Of a DNA stretch of 64,000 nucleotides, positions 19,663 to 30,900 are shown in pieces (the stretch's first letter is position 1; every line of letters begins with the position of its first letter). The notes below the pieces were generated by a model. The model searched no databases. It was not told where the DNA came from and was given only the letters and a program-made list of their open reading frames with translations. Position numbers and translations under genes: made by a program. The DNA comes from Cycloclasticus pugetii PS-1. Lineage in GTDB: Bacteria > Pseudomonadota > Gammaproteobacteria > Methylococcales > Cycloclasticaceae. Where the stretch lies: the NCBI RefSeq assembly GCF_000384415.1, contig NZ_ARVU01000001.1, forward strand, positions 558,001 through 622,000. The letters run 5' to 3'.

Positions 19663-21045
19663 TTATGCGTCTATTGGAAATACCTTATCCGGATTTAATA
19701 GATTTTTGGGGTCAAATTGAGCCTTAATTTTTTTCATAATGCCGATAGCTGTGGCTTCTAGTTCTAAATTAATATAATCACGTTTTTCAAGCCCGATACC
19801 GTGCTCGCCAGATAGGCTGCCATTAAGTTGTATGACTAATTCAAATACCTCGGCTAAACATTCTTTTGCTCTATCTAGCTGCTCAAGCTGAACGAGAAGA
19901 TTAACATGAATGTTTCCATTTCCTGCATGACCAAAATTAACAATAGGGATTTGATAATGTTTAGATAGTGCCTGAAGGCCATTAATTAACTTAGGAATAT
20001 AGCTAACGGGAACAACCACGTCTTCATTTATTTTTTTTGGAGCGACTTTTCGAAGAGATGGAGAAAGGGCTTTTCTAGCAGACCAAAGCTGTTTAACTTG
20101 TTCAGCTGTATGGGCAATATGAATGTCGATGAGGCCATCGACCGATGCACTCGCTGCGACTTTATCTGCAATGGCATCCAGCCCAAATTGATCACCATCA
20201 ACCTCTATCATTAGTAAGGCTTGTGCATTATCAGGTAAATCTAATTGGGCGTCTTCTTTAACCAGTGAAATTGCGGTTCCATCCATAAACTCCAAGGCGC
20301 AAGGGGTGATTGGTTGTGCCATGATGCGTGCAATGGCATTAGCCGCGGCTTGAATAGAATCGTAAGTAGCTTGAAGTGTGCGTTTGCTTTCAGCCAAAGG
20401 TGTTAGTTTTAGGGTTGCTTGGCTAATAATGGCTAAGGTACCTTCAGAGCCAATAATGAGTCGAGTTAAGTCGTAGCCGACGACGCTTTTTGTGGTGTTT
20501 GCGCCGGTTTTTAAGGTTTCTCCACTGCCGGTAATACAGGTTAACCCTAATGTGTTCTCGCGTGGTGTGCCGTATTTCACAGCCCGTGGGCCAGCTGAGT
20601 TATAAGCAAGGTTTCCACCAACGGTGCAAATGCTTGCGCTGGTTGGGTCGGGAGGCCAAAAGAAACCATGTTCTGCCGCCGCTTGTTGAATGGCCTGATT
20701 AGTTACACCGGGTTCAACAATCATCATGCGGTTATCAGGGTCTATGCTGATGATATTATCCATTTTCTCGGTGGATAAGATAATTGCACCATTCGATGGT
20801 ACGCTAGCACCTGTTGTGCCGGTTCCGCTGCCACGTGCAGTGATGGCTATATTATGTGTGTTACATAATAGGACGGTATCAATTATTTGTTGATGAGAGC
20901 TAGGGAAAACAACAGCAAGGGGTTCTTTGTGTCGTCGGCTGTTATCATAGCCGTAACTCCAACAGTCAGCGGGGTCTAAGAAAAGTGATTTTTCGTGATA
21001 AAGCCCGGTTAACTGCTGTAAAAAGTCGTCATTTTTTTTTCTCAT
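19663..21045 (-). CDS. FAD-linked oxidase (GlcD / D-lactate dehydrogenase type)
   Basis: Flavoprotein of the vanillyl-alcohol-oxidase superfamily that oxidises a D-2-hydroxy acid such as glycolate or D-lactate. Its 460 residues comprise an FAD-binding-4 domain (about 40-175; ARGSGTGTTGASVP near 70, NLAYNSAGPRAVKYG near 145) and a C-terminal FAD-oxidase domain with NFGHAGNGNIHVN near 365 and GEHGIGLEKRDY near 413. No GlcE/GlcF or iron-sulfur partner is adjacent. Its start overlaps the dolP stop (TAATG), so it is coupled to the lpoA-yraN-diaA-dolP operon. The substrate cannot be assigned from sequence. Confidence 0.88.
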   Translation of the reverse strand: MRKKNDDFLQQLTGLYHEKSLFLDPADCWSYGYDNSRRHKEPLAVVFPSSHQQIIDTVLLCNTHNIAITARGSGTGTTGASVPSNGAIILSTEKMDNIISIDPDNRMMIVEPGVTNQAIQQAAAEHGFFWPPDPTSASICTVGGNLAYNSAGPRAVKYGTPRENTLGLTCITGSGETLKTGANTTKSVVGYDLTRLIIGSEGTLAIISQATLKLTPLAESKRTLQATYDSIQAAANAIARIMAQPITPCALEFMDGTAISLVKEDAQLDLPDNAQALLMIEVDGDQFGLDAIADKVAASASVDGLIDIHIAHTAEQVKQLWSARKALSPSLRKVAPKKINEDVVVPVSYIPKLINGLQALSKHYQIPIVNFGHAGNGNIHVNLLVQLEQLDRAKECLAEVFELVIQLNGSLSGEHGIGLEKRDYINLELEATAIGIMKKIKAQFDPKNLLNPDKVFPIDA

Positions 21046-21632
21046 TAGTCAGTAATTTCAAACAACTTCACTACACGTTGAACACCGCCTACCCGCCGAA
21101 CTGTTTCAATGACAGGGGTTACTTCGTGCTGTTTTAGAATACCTAATAAATAAACGACACCGTTTTCAGAAACAATTTTGACGCGAGTGGGATCAAACCC
21201 TTTTATTTTATTAAGGCTAAATAAAGCAACTTTAGCTTTGCTGGTAATCAGGCCGTCACTGCTACGAGAGACTAAGGAACTTGGCGCAGCGATTAGAATT
21301 TCATTATGTACTTTTCGGACTTTTGGTATTTTGCGCAATCTATTTGCAATATCGTTGCGCAGGCTTTCTGTTGGTGCTTCACCGGTTAGCAATAAGATAC
21401 CGTTATAGCAAGTAGCATTAACGTGTGTGTTTATACGAATATTATCTACGCCATATAAGACACCCAACGCTTTAAGTTCAATGGTTTGATCATCAATGAC
21501 GGTGCCAGTGGTGCGTCTGTCATGAACAACGGCAGCGCCTGTAGTGGCGGTTCCAACAGCAACAGCTGCACAGCCTGATAATAAAACGATGGACAGTAAA
21601 GCGGGTACTATAAAAGCTTTTTTAAAAAACAT
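21045..21632 (-). CDS. dolP: BON-domain outer-membrane lipoprotein DolP (YraP)
   Basis: Outer-membrane lipoprotein that in E. coli helps preserve envelope integrity and BAM function. The 195-residue precursor has a signal peptide with lipobox LSGC (Cys21). It is followed by two BON domains (about residues 45-115 and 120-190; RLRKIPKVRKVHNEI and the final GGVQRVVKLFEI are typical). It sits downstream of diaA as in E. coli and shares its last base with the start of the FAD oxidase gene. Confidence 0.92.
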   Translation of the reverse strand: MFFKKAFIVPALLSIVLLSGCAAVAVGTATTGAAVVHDRRTTGTVIDDQTIELKALGVLYGVDNIRINTHVNATCYNGILLLTGEAPTESLRNDIANRLRKIPKVRKVHNEILIAAPSSLVSRSSDGLITSKAKVALFSLNKIKGFDPTRVKIVSENGVVYLLGILKQHEVTPVIETVRRVGGVQRVVKLFEITD

Positions 21633-21637
21633 GTTGT

Positions 21638-22588
<951 letters not shown>

Positions 22589-22589
<1 letters not shown>

Positions 22590-24532
22590 TAAAGGGGGGC
22601 AGTATTAACTTGTTCGGTGTGTTGAGGAGAAGGCACTACTGATTGCATATTCATCGTGCGCTCAAGGTGAGGTGCCAGTCCTAATGATTTGACTTGACCG
22701 CGCTGGAATTGGCCGCAACTCAATTGCCTGTTAATGACGTTATTATTCATTGAAAGAATACCGGTTTTGCCATCAAGGCGAGCAAAATGGTTGGATTTCA
22801 AGTGTTCTAAATGTGGAATAAGTTGATACGCATCGTAACCAAAGGCAGTTAATCGACGGTGTAACCCACGAGTATTGGGCCATTGTTTTAGTGCCTGGTT
22901 GAGAGAGCCATTTTGTTGCTTATTAGGTTCGATAAGCCAGGGCATGTCACAGAAAAAAACGTCATCTAAATCACGGTTTGCCCCTTTGTTTTGCTCACCC
23001 TCGTAAATTTTGGAAGTACTAAAAATAGCAATGTCGGCAGCGCGGTGGAAACGTAATTGTGGCTTGATTAAGCGGCCTTCACGAGGGCTTGCCAATAAAA
23101 AGATAAAGTCTGCATCGTGACGACGTCTTTCTTCGAATTTGATGTTCAGGTTAAGGCGCTGACGAAGTTGTTTAAAGCGGTAAACACTGTCGTCAATTTG
23201 TAACAGGCTTTTAATGGCAGTGGAGTAGTCTGCTTGATTAGCTTCGTATGTTTGTACATCTAGAACTTGTCCACCAAGTTTTTGCCAAAGCGATGAAAAA
23301 TGACCGGCTAATCGTTCGCCACTGTTTGATTGAGGCGTTAAAATTAATGCTTTTTGGTGCCCTTTTAGCCAAGCAAAACTGAGTATTTGCGTAATATCTT
23401 CTTCGGGTGACAACGAGAACTCAACGTAATGAGGGCTATGATGACTACCATTTTTATTGAGCCCAATAACAGGGATGGGTAAATCAGGTAATAAGGCTAT
23501 TTTACTAAGGTTTATTTTGTCCAGTGGGCCAATAATGATGTTAACGCCATCGCTTATGGCTTGTTGATAAAGCGTTTCAACGGGTGCAGATGAGGTGTCG
23601 TAAAAATGAATATTCAGCGGCCATTTGTTGGCCATGGAGTATGCAGCAGCGGTGATGCCTTTACGAACACTAAAAGCAGCCTGTGAGAAAGGGCCTTGGC
23701 TTGGAAGGAAAACGCCTACTTTATTGGGTGCTATGAAGTTTTCTTGGGACTGTTTGGCCATGGTTAGAAGAAATGAACCATTCGCGGCGTGTGTGGGGTA
23801 TTGTTGTTTCCACGATTCAACATCAGAACTGTTTGGAATAAAGGTGACTTGTTGTTTTTTTATAATGGCAAGGTCTACCCAGCCAGCCATATTGTTGTCA
23901 GCTGTTGGTAATAAAGCACGTAGAGCGTGCTCGGACAATAAAGATAAAACATTCACTAAGTCCAATTGATTATTGAGCTTGCTAGTGGGCTCATTTATGA
24001 GTGCATCTAATATAATGCGTTCGCGGGCACTTTCGATTAAATTACCAGCTTGGAAGAAAGCAGAGCTAGTCAGTGTGTGAAGATCAATGCGTTGTTCGTT
24101 GTTTAAATTAAGCTCACTTACGCTCATTAATACGCTAATAGCGTCTTCGGCTTTACCTTGCTCAAGTAAGAGTGTTGCGAGGGATAGTTTATTATCACTG
24201 GTAAGCTGTGATGAACGTGTCAGTAAAGAGTCAATGAGCGAGTCAGCATTTGCTAGGTCGCCAGCATTAAAATAGGCCTCAATAGCAGATATTAGATATT
24301 GGTTTTTGAGAGGGGCCTGACTGTTTTTTGCCAGTTGTTTGAACAGCATTGCCGCACGAGAAAATTGTTGTTGAGACAAAGCTTCTTGGGCTTGAATTGC
24401 CAATGGGTTAGACTGTTCGACCGTGGGCGTTTCTATCGGTTCAAGAGCGCTACAATTTGCTAAAAGCAGTACGATAAACGCTATAACTACTAGTTTGAAA
24501 GGCGTAATTAAACTCTTTTTGTATGGACTCAT
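22589..24532 (-). CDS. lpoA: Penicillin-binding protein activator LpoA
   Basis: Outer-membrane lipoprotein that activates PBP1A from outside the peptidoglycan. The 647-residue precursor has lipobox LANC (Cys27). The N-terminal part is TPR-like helical repeats (about 45-270). The C-terminal part is a periplasmic-binding-protein-like domain beginning near residue 275 (KVGVFLPSQGPFSQAA). It is divergent from rsmI and first in lpoA-yraN-diaA-dolP, exactly as in E. coli. It is a little shorter than the E. coli protein (678). Confidence 0.94.
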
Positions 24533-24602
24533 AAACGAACGACTTAAACCGCAAAATTAAAAATGATCAAACCAGTGCTTAGTATCTTTTTCAGGGTCAA
24601 CG

Positions 24603-25460
24603 ATGTCAAACGATAAAGGCATACTTTATATTGTAGCCACACCTATTGGGAATTTATCAGATATCAGTTTACGTGCTTTAGAAGTGCTTAAGGCGGTTGA
24701 TGTGATTGCCGCCGAGGACACGCGTAATAGCAAAGTCTTGTTGAATAACTACTCGATAAACACAGCGATGACGGCCTACCATGAGCATAACGAAAACAAT
24801 AAGCGTCAGTTTTTATTAGAAAAGTTGAGCGCTGGCGAATCAATCGCGTTGATATCGGATGCGGGCACACCACTTATTAATGACCCAGGTTACTCCTTAG
24901 TTGAAGGGGTCAAGCAGGCTGGTTTTGAGGTGGTGCCGGTTCCCGGTGCTTGTGCGTTAATTGCGGCGCTTAGCGCATCTGGATTAGCAACAGATAGGTT
25001 TAGTTTCGAAGGCTTCTTGCCGCGAACATCGGCAGCGCGAAAAGCAATTTTTGAGATATATAAGGGTCGTCAAGGTACGCTCGTATTTTATGAATCGAGC
25101 CATCGCATTATTAAATGCATGGACGATATATTCGCTACGTATGACCCAACGCATAAGATATCGATTGCCCGTGAATTGACTAAAACATATGAAACAATTG
25201 CAACAGGGTCGGTTGCAGATATTTATCAATTACTTCAAGCAGATAGTAATATGCAGCGTGGTGAGTTTGTCGTATTGATAGAAGGCGTCAACAAAAAGCA
25301 GCATAAAAAGGATGAGCTGTCCGATGAAGACGTTAAGACCCTAGAAACTTTATTGCTAGAGTGTTCACTAAAAACGGCTGTTAAATTGGCAGTTCAATTG
25401 ACCGGTCAGCCAAAGAAAGCGCTGTATAAAAGAGCACTTGAAATACAAGCTGATGATTAA
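24603..25460 (+). CDS. rsmI: 16S rRNA (cytidine1402-2'-O)-methyltransferase
   Basis: SAM-dependent tetrapyrrole-methylase-fold enzyme that 2'-O-methylates C1402 in the decoding centre. The 285 residues begin with LYIVATPIGNLSDISLRAL and contain AAEDTRNSKVLL, ISDAGTPLINDPGY (about 82-95) and PGACALIAALSASGL, all family signatures. It is divergent from lpoA and followed by rnpB, a common gammaproteobacterial order. Confidence 0.97.
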   Translation: MSNDKGILYIVATPIGNLSDISLRALEVLKAVDVIAAEDTRNSKVLLNNYSINTAMTAYHEHNENNKRQFLLEKLSAGESIALISDAGTPLINDPGYSLVEGVKQAGFEVVPVPGACALIAALSASGLATDRFSFEGFLPRTSAARKAIFEIYKGRQGTLVFYESSHRIIKCMDDIFATYDPTHKISIARELTKTYETIATGSVADIYQLLQADSNMQRGEFVVLIEGVNKKQHKKDELSDEDVKTLETLLLECSLKTAVKLAVQLTGQPKKALYKRALEIQADD

Positions 25461-25632
25461 AAAAAGGACAAAAACTAGGGTGAGTTTGGTCTGCTTTAAT
25501 CAGGCTTCAAAACTTAATTTGCGTTGTTGCTTTAACAGAATGTTTTTATAAGGTTGCCTGGAGGTAGTGTTGAGCTTGCATGAGTAGAATGCTTGCCGTG
25601 TTAAGTAAAACTGTGTCAGTTGCCTTTTTACA

Positions 25633-25662
25633 TTAACAATAGCAATTAATTTTTATTGTTAA
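25633..25662. repeat. Inverted repeat upstream of the rnpB promoter
   Basis: TTAACAATA (25633-25641) and its perfect complement TATTGTTAA (25654-25662) are separated by 12 bases and end 5 bases before the -35 box of rnpB. Arm centres are 21 bases apart, two helical turns. It could be an UP-element-like or operator site, or a weak terminator of rsmI (no T-run follows). Confidence 0.4.
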
Positions 25663-25667
25663 TAAAA

Positions 25668-25702
25668 TTGATCGAAGAGGTATTAGTTTGTACACTGCAC
25701 GC
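25668..25702 (+). promoter_or_regulatory. Promoter of rnpB
   Basis: TTGATC (25668-25673), a 17-base spacer, and TACACT (25691-25696). The first paired base of the RNA (25703) lies 7 bases after the -10, exactly where transcription should begin. The upstream DNA is very AT-rich. Confidence 0.8.
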
Positions 25703-26064
<362 letters not shown>

Positions 26065-26087
26065 ACTTTTATAACGATTCTAACGCC

Positions 26088-26136
26088 TAAAAACAGCTCG
26101 CTTAAGTGCTAAAGGCATTGTTTTTTCATTGTTTGG
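26088..26136 (+). terminator. Possible terminator after rnpB
   Basis: An imperfect stem (AACGCCT ... AGGCATT with an inner AGC/GCT pairing) is followed by TTTTTT at about 26131-26136. It lies at a reasonable distance after rnpB but has mismatches. Confidence 0.35.
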
Positions 26137-26142
26137 CCTATG

Positions 26143-26171
26143 TTGCGTCGCGGTATTTTATGTAGTAAAAT
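26143..26171 (+). promoter_or_regulatory. Promoter of the tetR-RND efflux operon
   Basis: TTGCGT (26143-26148), a 17-base spacer, TAAAAT (26166-26171). Transcription would begin near 26178, inside the palindrome at 26176-26191, which lies just before the tetR start (26206). Confidence 0.7.
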
Positions 26172-26175
26172 TCGC

Positions 26176-26191
26176 CTTAACGAACGTTAAG
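26176..26191. promoter_or_regulatory. Palindromic operator for the TetR-type regulator
   Basis: CTTAACGAACGTTAAG is two perfect 7-base half-sites around AA. It covers the predicted transcription start, 5 bases after the -10 box and 15 bases before the tetR ATG. This is the classic position for autorepression, so I infer that the adjacent TetR-family protein binds here. Confidence 0.7.
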
Positions 26192-26205
26192 TAACCAGTT
26201 GGTAG

Positions 26206-26838
26206 ATGAACGCACAAAGCAAAGAAATAAATACACGCATTAACATACTGGATAAGGCCACACCGTTATTTGCCGCTAAAGGCTATAACGGCGTTTCTAT
26301 GCGTGAATTATCTAAATTGGTTGGCTTGAGTACCGCCGCAATTTACCATCACTTTCCCGATAAACACGCGCTATATTTTGAAGTGCTGAAACACTCATTT
26401 GTTGATAAGGCGACTGCCATAGCAGGCTCTGTTTCAAACACAGGGGCACCGCTAGAGCGACTTGAAAGTTTTATCGAGCGCTTTGCCTTGATGGTTAATG
26501 ACGATCAAAACGTTAGGGCGTTAGTCATGTGGGAGTTGCTGGATGGGGATGAGGCGAGGTTGAAGTTAGTGGCTGAAGAAGTGCTATTAGAGCCCTTTAA
26601 AATGGTTCTAGCCTTGGTTCAGGATATTGCCCCTGAGGCTGACCATTACATGTTAACCGTCTCCAGTATTTGGTTGGTGCTATCGCACTCAGCTACCAGA
26701 CCTATGTGTCAATACTTACCGGGATGGAAGACATCTTATAGTGACCCAAGTGTTATTTCGTCACACGTTATACAACTATTGAAAAACAATATTAATACCA
26801 TCAATACAGTGGCCGATGAGAGGGGCCCTAATACATGA
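26206..26838 (+). CDS. TetR/AcrR-family transcriptional regulator
   Basis: Probable local repressor of the efflux operon. Its 210 residues have an N-terminal helix-turn-helix (about residues 14-60; SMRELSKLVGLSTAAIYHHFPDKHALYFEVL is the classic TetR signature). The C-terminal ligand-binding part is divergent. Its stop overlaps the adaptor start (ATGA), so regulator and pump are one transcript. A perfect palindrome sits over the promoter, implying negative autoregulation relieved by a pump substrate. The ligand is unknown. Confidence 0.9.
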   Translation: MNAQSKEINTRINILDKATPLFAAKGYNGVSMRELSKLVGLSTAAIYHHFPDKHALYFEVLKHSFVDKATAIAGSVSNTGAPLERLESFIERFALMVNDDQNVRALVMWELLDGDEARLKLVAEEVLLEPFKMVLALVQDIAPEADHYMLTVSSIWLVLSHSATRPMCQYLPGWKTSYSDPSVISSHVIQLLKNNINTINTVADERGPNT

Positions 26839-27923
26839 GTTTTTTGAAAAAACAATTAACACTTATGCTGTCAATAGGTTTGCTGGTTAACCTATTAGGG
26901 TGTTCTGAGCAGCCTAAGGCTGAAAAAGCAGTGAAAGAACCTTGGGCACTGCAAACAGCACAGGTGCAAGTTGAGAGTCTACCAATAGTTTATCGAACAA
27001 CAGGCTCTATTGTTTCAGATCATCGTGTTGATGTTGCCTCTAGAAGCACGGGCTATATTAAGAAAATCTTGGTGCGTGAAGGTGATTCGGTGACGACCGG
27101 ACAAACATTAGTGGTATTGGATGGTGCGGATGTTGAAGGTGCTATTCGGCAAGTCACCGCGTCGGTGGATAAAGCAAAATCGGCATTAAAAGATGCGCAA
27201 ACCGATCTGGAAAGCTTCCAAGCATTATTTGAGCGTGGCAGCGTGTCTGAAAACAAACTCAGAAAAGTACGGTTGCAGCGGGATATCGCGCAAGACACAT
27301 TACGCGAAGCTAAAGCAGCGCTACAAACAACTCAGGCGCAGCGTCAATATACTCAAATTACAAGCCCAGTTAGTGGTGTGGTAGTGGGGCGGCATAAACG
27401 TGAAGGAGATTTGGCAGCACCTGCTATACCTTTACTAACAGTTGAGTCAGCTGACGGTTTGTTATTTGAAACGTATATTGGCGAGGGACAGTTAAAAAAT
27501 ATCAGTCGAGGAGAAACTGTTGAGCTGGTTATTGATGCGCTTGATGAATCGCTTCATGGCGTTATTGCTCGAGTTGTTCCATCGGCTGATCCGTTAACGC
27601 GTAAATCACAAGTAAAAGTCTCGTTACCGGATAACAGTAAGCTACGGCCAGGGATGTTTGGGCGAGCTCATTTTAAAGTAGGCGTTAAATCCTCGCCGGT
27701 TATTCGTGTTGAGTCCTTGATAAGCAGGGCGGGCTTAACCGGGGTATATATAGTTGACGAACAACAGCGCATTCATTTTCGCTGGCTACGCTTAGGGAAA
27801 ACAACCCGCGGAAAAATTGAAGTATTAGTCGGTTTAACGGGTGGCGAGCAAATTGTATCAGCCCCTACTGAGCGGTTGCGAGAGGGTGACTCTATTCAAG
27901 CAAGGGATGTAGTGGGTGGATAA
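26835..27923 (+). CDS. RND efflux periplasmic adaptor lipoprotein (membrane fusion protein)
   Basis: HlyD/AcrA-type adaptor linking the RND pump to the outer-membrane channel. The 362-residue protein has a lipoprotein signal with lipobox LLGC (Cys23). It then shows the half-lipoyl segment VREGDSVTTGQTLVVLDGADV, a coiled-coil hairpin (about 95-155), the second lipoyl half TSPVSGVVVGRHKREGDLA, and a beta-barrel region ending near residue 350. It overlaps tetR by 4 bases and the pump gene by 8. Confidence 0.93.
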   Translation: MSFLKKQLTLMLSIGLLVNLLGCSEQPKAEKAVKEPWALQTAQVQVESLPIVYRTTGSIVSDHRVDVASRSTGYIKKILVREGDSVTTGQTLVVLDGADVEGAIRQVTASVDKAKSALKDAQTDLESFQALFERGSVSENKLRKVRLQRDIAQDTLREAKAALQTTQAQRQYTQITSPVSGVVVGRHKREGDLAAPAIPLLTVESADGLLFETYIGEGQLKNISRGETVELVIDALDESLHGVIARVVPSADPLTRKSQVKVSLPDNSKLRPGMFGRAHFKVGVKSSPVIRVESLISRAGLTGVYIVDEQQRIHFRWLRLGKTTRGKIEVLVGLTGGEQIVSAPTERLREGDSIQARDVVGG

Positions 27924-30900
27924 TAAGCGATTAAATCCGGCGGGATGGGTTGCGCATGCTTTCGTTACCTCCAAGTTAACCGTGTTATTTATGCTCAGCT
28001 GTGTATTGCTGGGTATTATCGCTATTTTGTTAACGCCTCGTGAGGAAAACCCGCAAATTGTGGTGCCGGGCGCCGAAATTTTTGTCAGCATGCCGGGTGC
28101 AACACCAAGCGAAATAGAAGAACTGGTGATCAATCCATTAGAAGGCATTATTCGAGAAATACCTGGTGTTGATCATACCTATGCAACCGCACTGAACTCT
28201 ATGGGTGTGGTGAGTGTTCAGTTTAAAGTAGGGCTTGATAAGGAAGAATCGCTCGTGAAGCTTTACGACCGAGTTCTAGGAAAACAAGACCAATTACCTG
28301 CTGATGCTTCAGTTCCTTTAATTAGAAGTGTTGATGTTGATGATGTGCCAATTCTAACGGTTACCCTAGCCTCAGAAAAATATGATGATTACGCTTTAAA
28401 ACGCCTAGCAGACCATATGGTAGACCGTTTACGTAGTTTGAATGAAGTGTCGGTTGCCTACGTTAAAGGAGGGCGAGACAGAGAGGTTCGGGTCGAACTT
28501 GATCCTGAAAGGTTGTTGGGTTTTGGTATTACGCTAGACCAAATGCAGGCAGCATTGCAAGCTGGTAATGTATCGGCCCCGGTTGGCACACAAGCAATTC
28601 AAGGAAAGGTTAGTAACCTCTACTTAGATGGGTTTTTAACGTCTGCTGAACAAGTCAAAAAACTAATAATAGGTAGCTTTAATCAACAAGCTATTTACAT
28701 GGAAGATGTTGCAGACATCATTGATGGTCCTCGAGAAGAACGAGACAAACTTTCACGATTTGCTTATGGCCCAGCAGACCCAAGATTTGGTTCCACCGCT
28801 ACGGTAGAAATCCCCGCGGTTTCTATTGCCGTTGCAAAAAAAACCGGGACCAATGCGGTCTTCGTAGCGGATGATGTGCTAGATAGAATTGAGCGGATGA
28901 AAAACAGTTTTATTCCCGCCGGAGTAGAGGTCATTATTACGCGTAATGATGGCAAAAAGGCTGATGATGCGGTTAATAATTTGATTGAGCATCTGGGTAT
29001 CGCTATCATTTCTGTTTTTGTTGTTATTGTGCTTTTTCTTGGGTTTAAAGAAGCGCTCATCGTTGGGATTAGTGTGCCTTTTATTTTGGCTTTAACACTG
29101 GGTTCTGACTATATATTTGGAATCACCATCAATAGAGTCACTTTGTTCGGTTTAATTCTCTCTTTAGGGTTATTAGTGGATTCTTCAATTGTGGTGATTG
29201 AGAATATTCATAGGCATTATAAAAGCTTATGGTTAAAGGATAAGGTGGATGTCACCGTTGAGGCCACTAACGAAATTGGGAACCCAACCAATTTAGCGAC
29301 GTTTGCCGTTATGTTGGTGTTTGGTTCGTTGGTGGTGGTGACAGACATGGCAGGGCAATATTTTTTCCCCATCGCATTTAATGTGCCAATGGCCATGTTT
29401 GCGTCATTATTAGTGGCTTATATTGTTACACCTTGGGCTGCTAACCGTTGGCTCAAACCGGGTGAAGGGGAAGATTTAGAAACGCCCCATGACAATGATA
29501 AATTACATCAGTTTTACTACAACATTATTACGCCCTTATTAGCTCGTCGGCGTTATCGCTACATTACAATAGGCGTTATTGTCTTAGCTATTGTGTTATC
29601 CATGTTGCAACCAGCTTGGCAATTTATTCGCCCTGCGGGTGTGGGTGGCCCAGTGTCAGCGGGCGGTATTCCTTTAGTCTTTTTGCCGAAGGATAATAAA
29701 AACACCTTTAACATTACGATCGACATGCCTGAATTCACGCCGATAGAAGTGACCGATCAGATCACTCGCGAAGTGGGTGCTCTATTGCGTGAGCGTGATA
29801 ACGTGCTTAATTATCAAAGTTGGGTTGGGCAAACGGGCGTTATTGATTTTAATGGCTTGTTAAAGGGAGCGGGTAATAAAAAAGGTTCATTTGTTGCTGA
29901 AGTGAGAGTGAATTTAACGGATAAAAAAACGCGAGATATGAGTTCTATTGATTTAGTTGCTCAGCTGCGTCCTGCAATGGAAAAAATTCAGCAACGTTAC
30001 CCTGGCAGTGTTATTCAATTAGCAGAAGACTTACCCGGCCCGCCTTTACGGGCGACGGTTTTAGCTGAAATTTATGGTAAAGATCCGGAAAAGCTTCGTG
30101 AAATATCAGCCAAGGTGAGCAAGGTGTTTAAAGAGACTTACGGCGTTGTTGAGGTGCATGACTCTGAAGTGGCTGATGTGCCACAGTTTAGAGTGATTGT
30201 AGATAAAGAAAAAGCCGCTTTATCGGGTGTTTCAGTAGCGCAGGTTGTACAAGCATTGAGGCAAATGGTCAGTGGGACTGAGATGGGCCGTTTACATATT
30301 GCGTCAGAAAAAAAGATTGTGCCAATACGCTTACATATTCCTTATCAATACCAGATAGACCCAACGCTTTTATCGAGTATTTATTTAACGAACAGACAAG
30401 GGCAAAGAATACCGCTATCTGAATTGACTCGAGTGGTTAACGATATTCAAGACCGGCCAATTTTGCATAAGGATTATGAGCGCGTGACATTTGTAGGTGC
30501 AGAACTGAGCGATACCACACCGGTGTATGCAGTGATGGATATAGATCAACGATTAGACAATCTGTCATTGGGTGAAGGAGAGGTGTTAACAACGGGTAAT
30601 TTACAATTACAATCGGTTACCCCTGACACGATTGATGGATACCAATTGCTATGGGATGGCGAGATTCGTTTAACCTTAGATGTTTTTCGCGACATGTTAG
30701 GTGCGCTTGGTATTGCATTGGTTTTTATCTATCTATTATTGGTCGGTTATTATGCCTCGTTTAAAATACCACTGATAGCCATGTCGGCTATTCCACTTGG
30801 GCTGATTGGTGTGTTTCCTGGGCACTGGATAGTTGGTGAACCTTTCACCTCAACGTCGATGATTGGAGTAATAGCATTAGCGGGTGTGGTGGTTCGTAAC

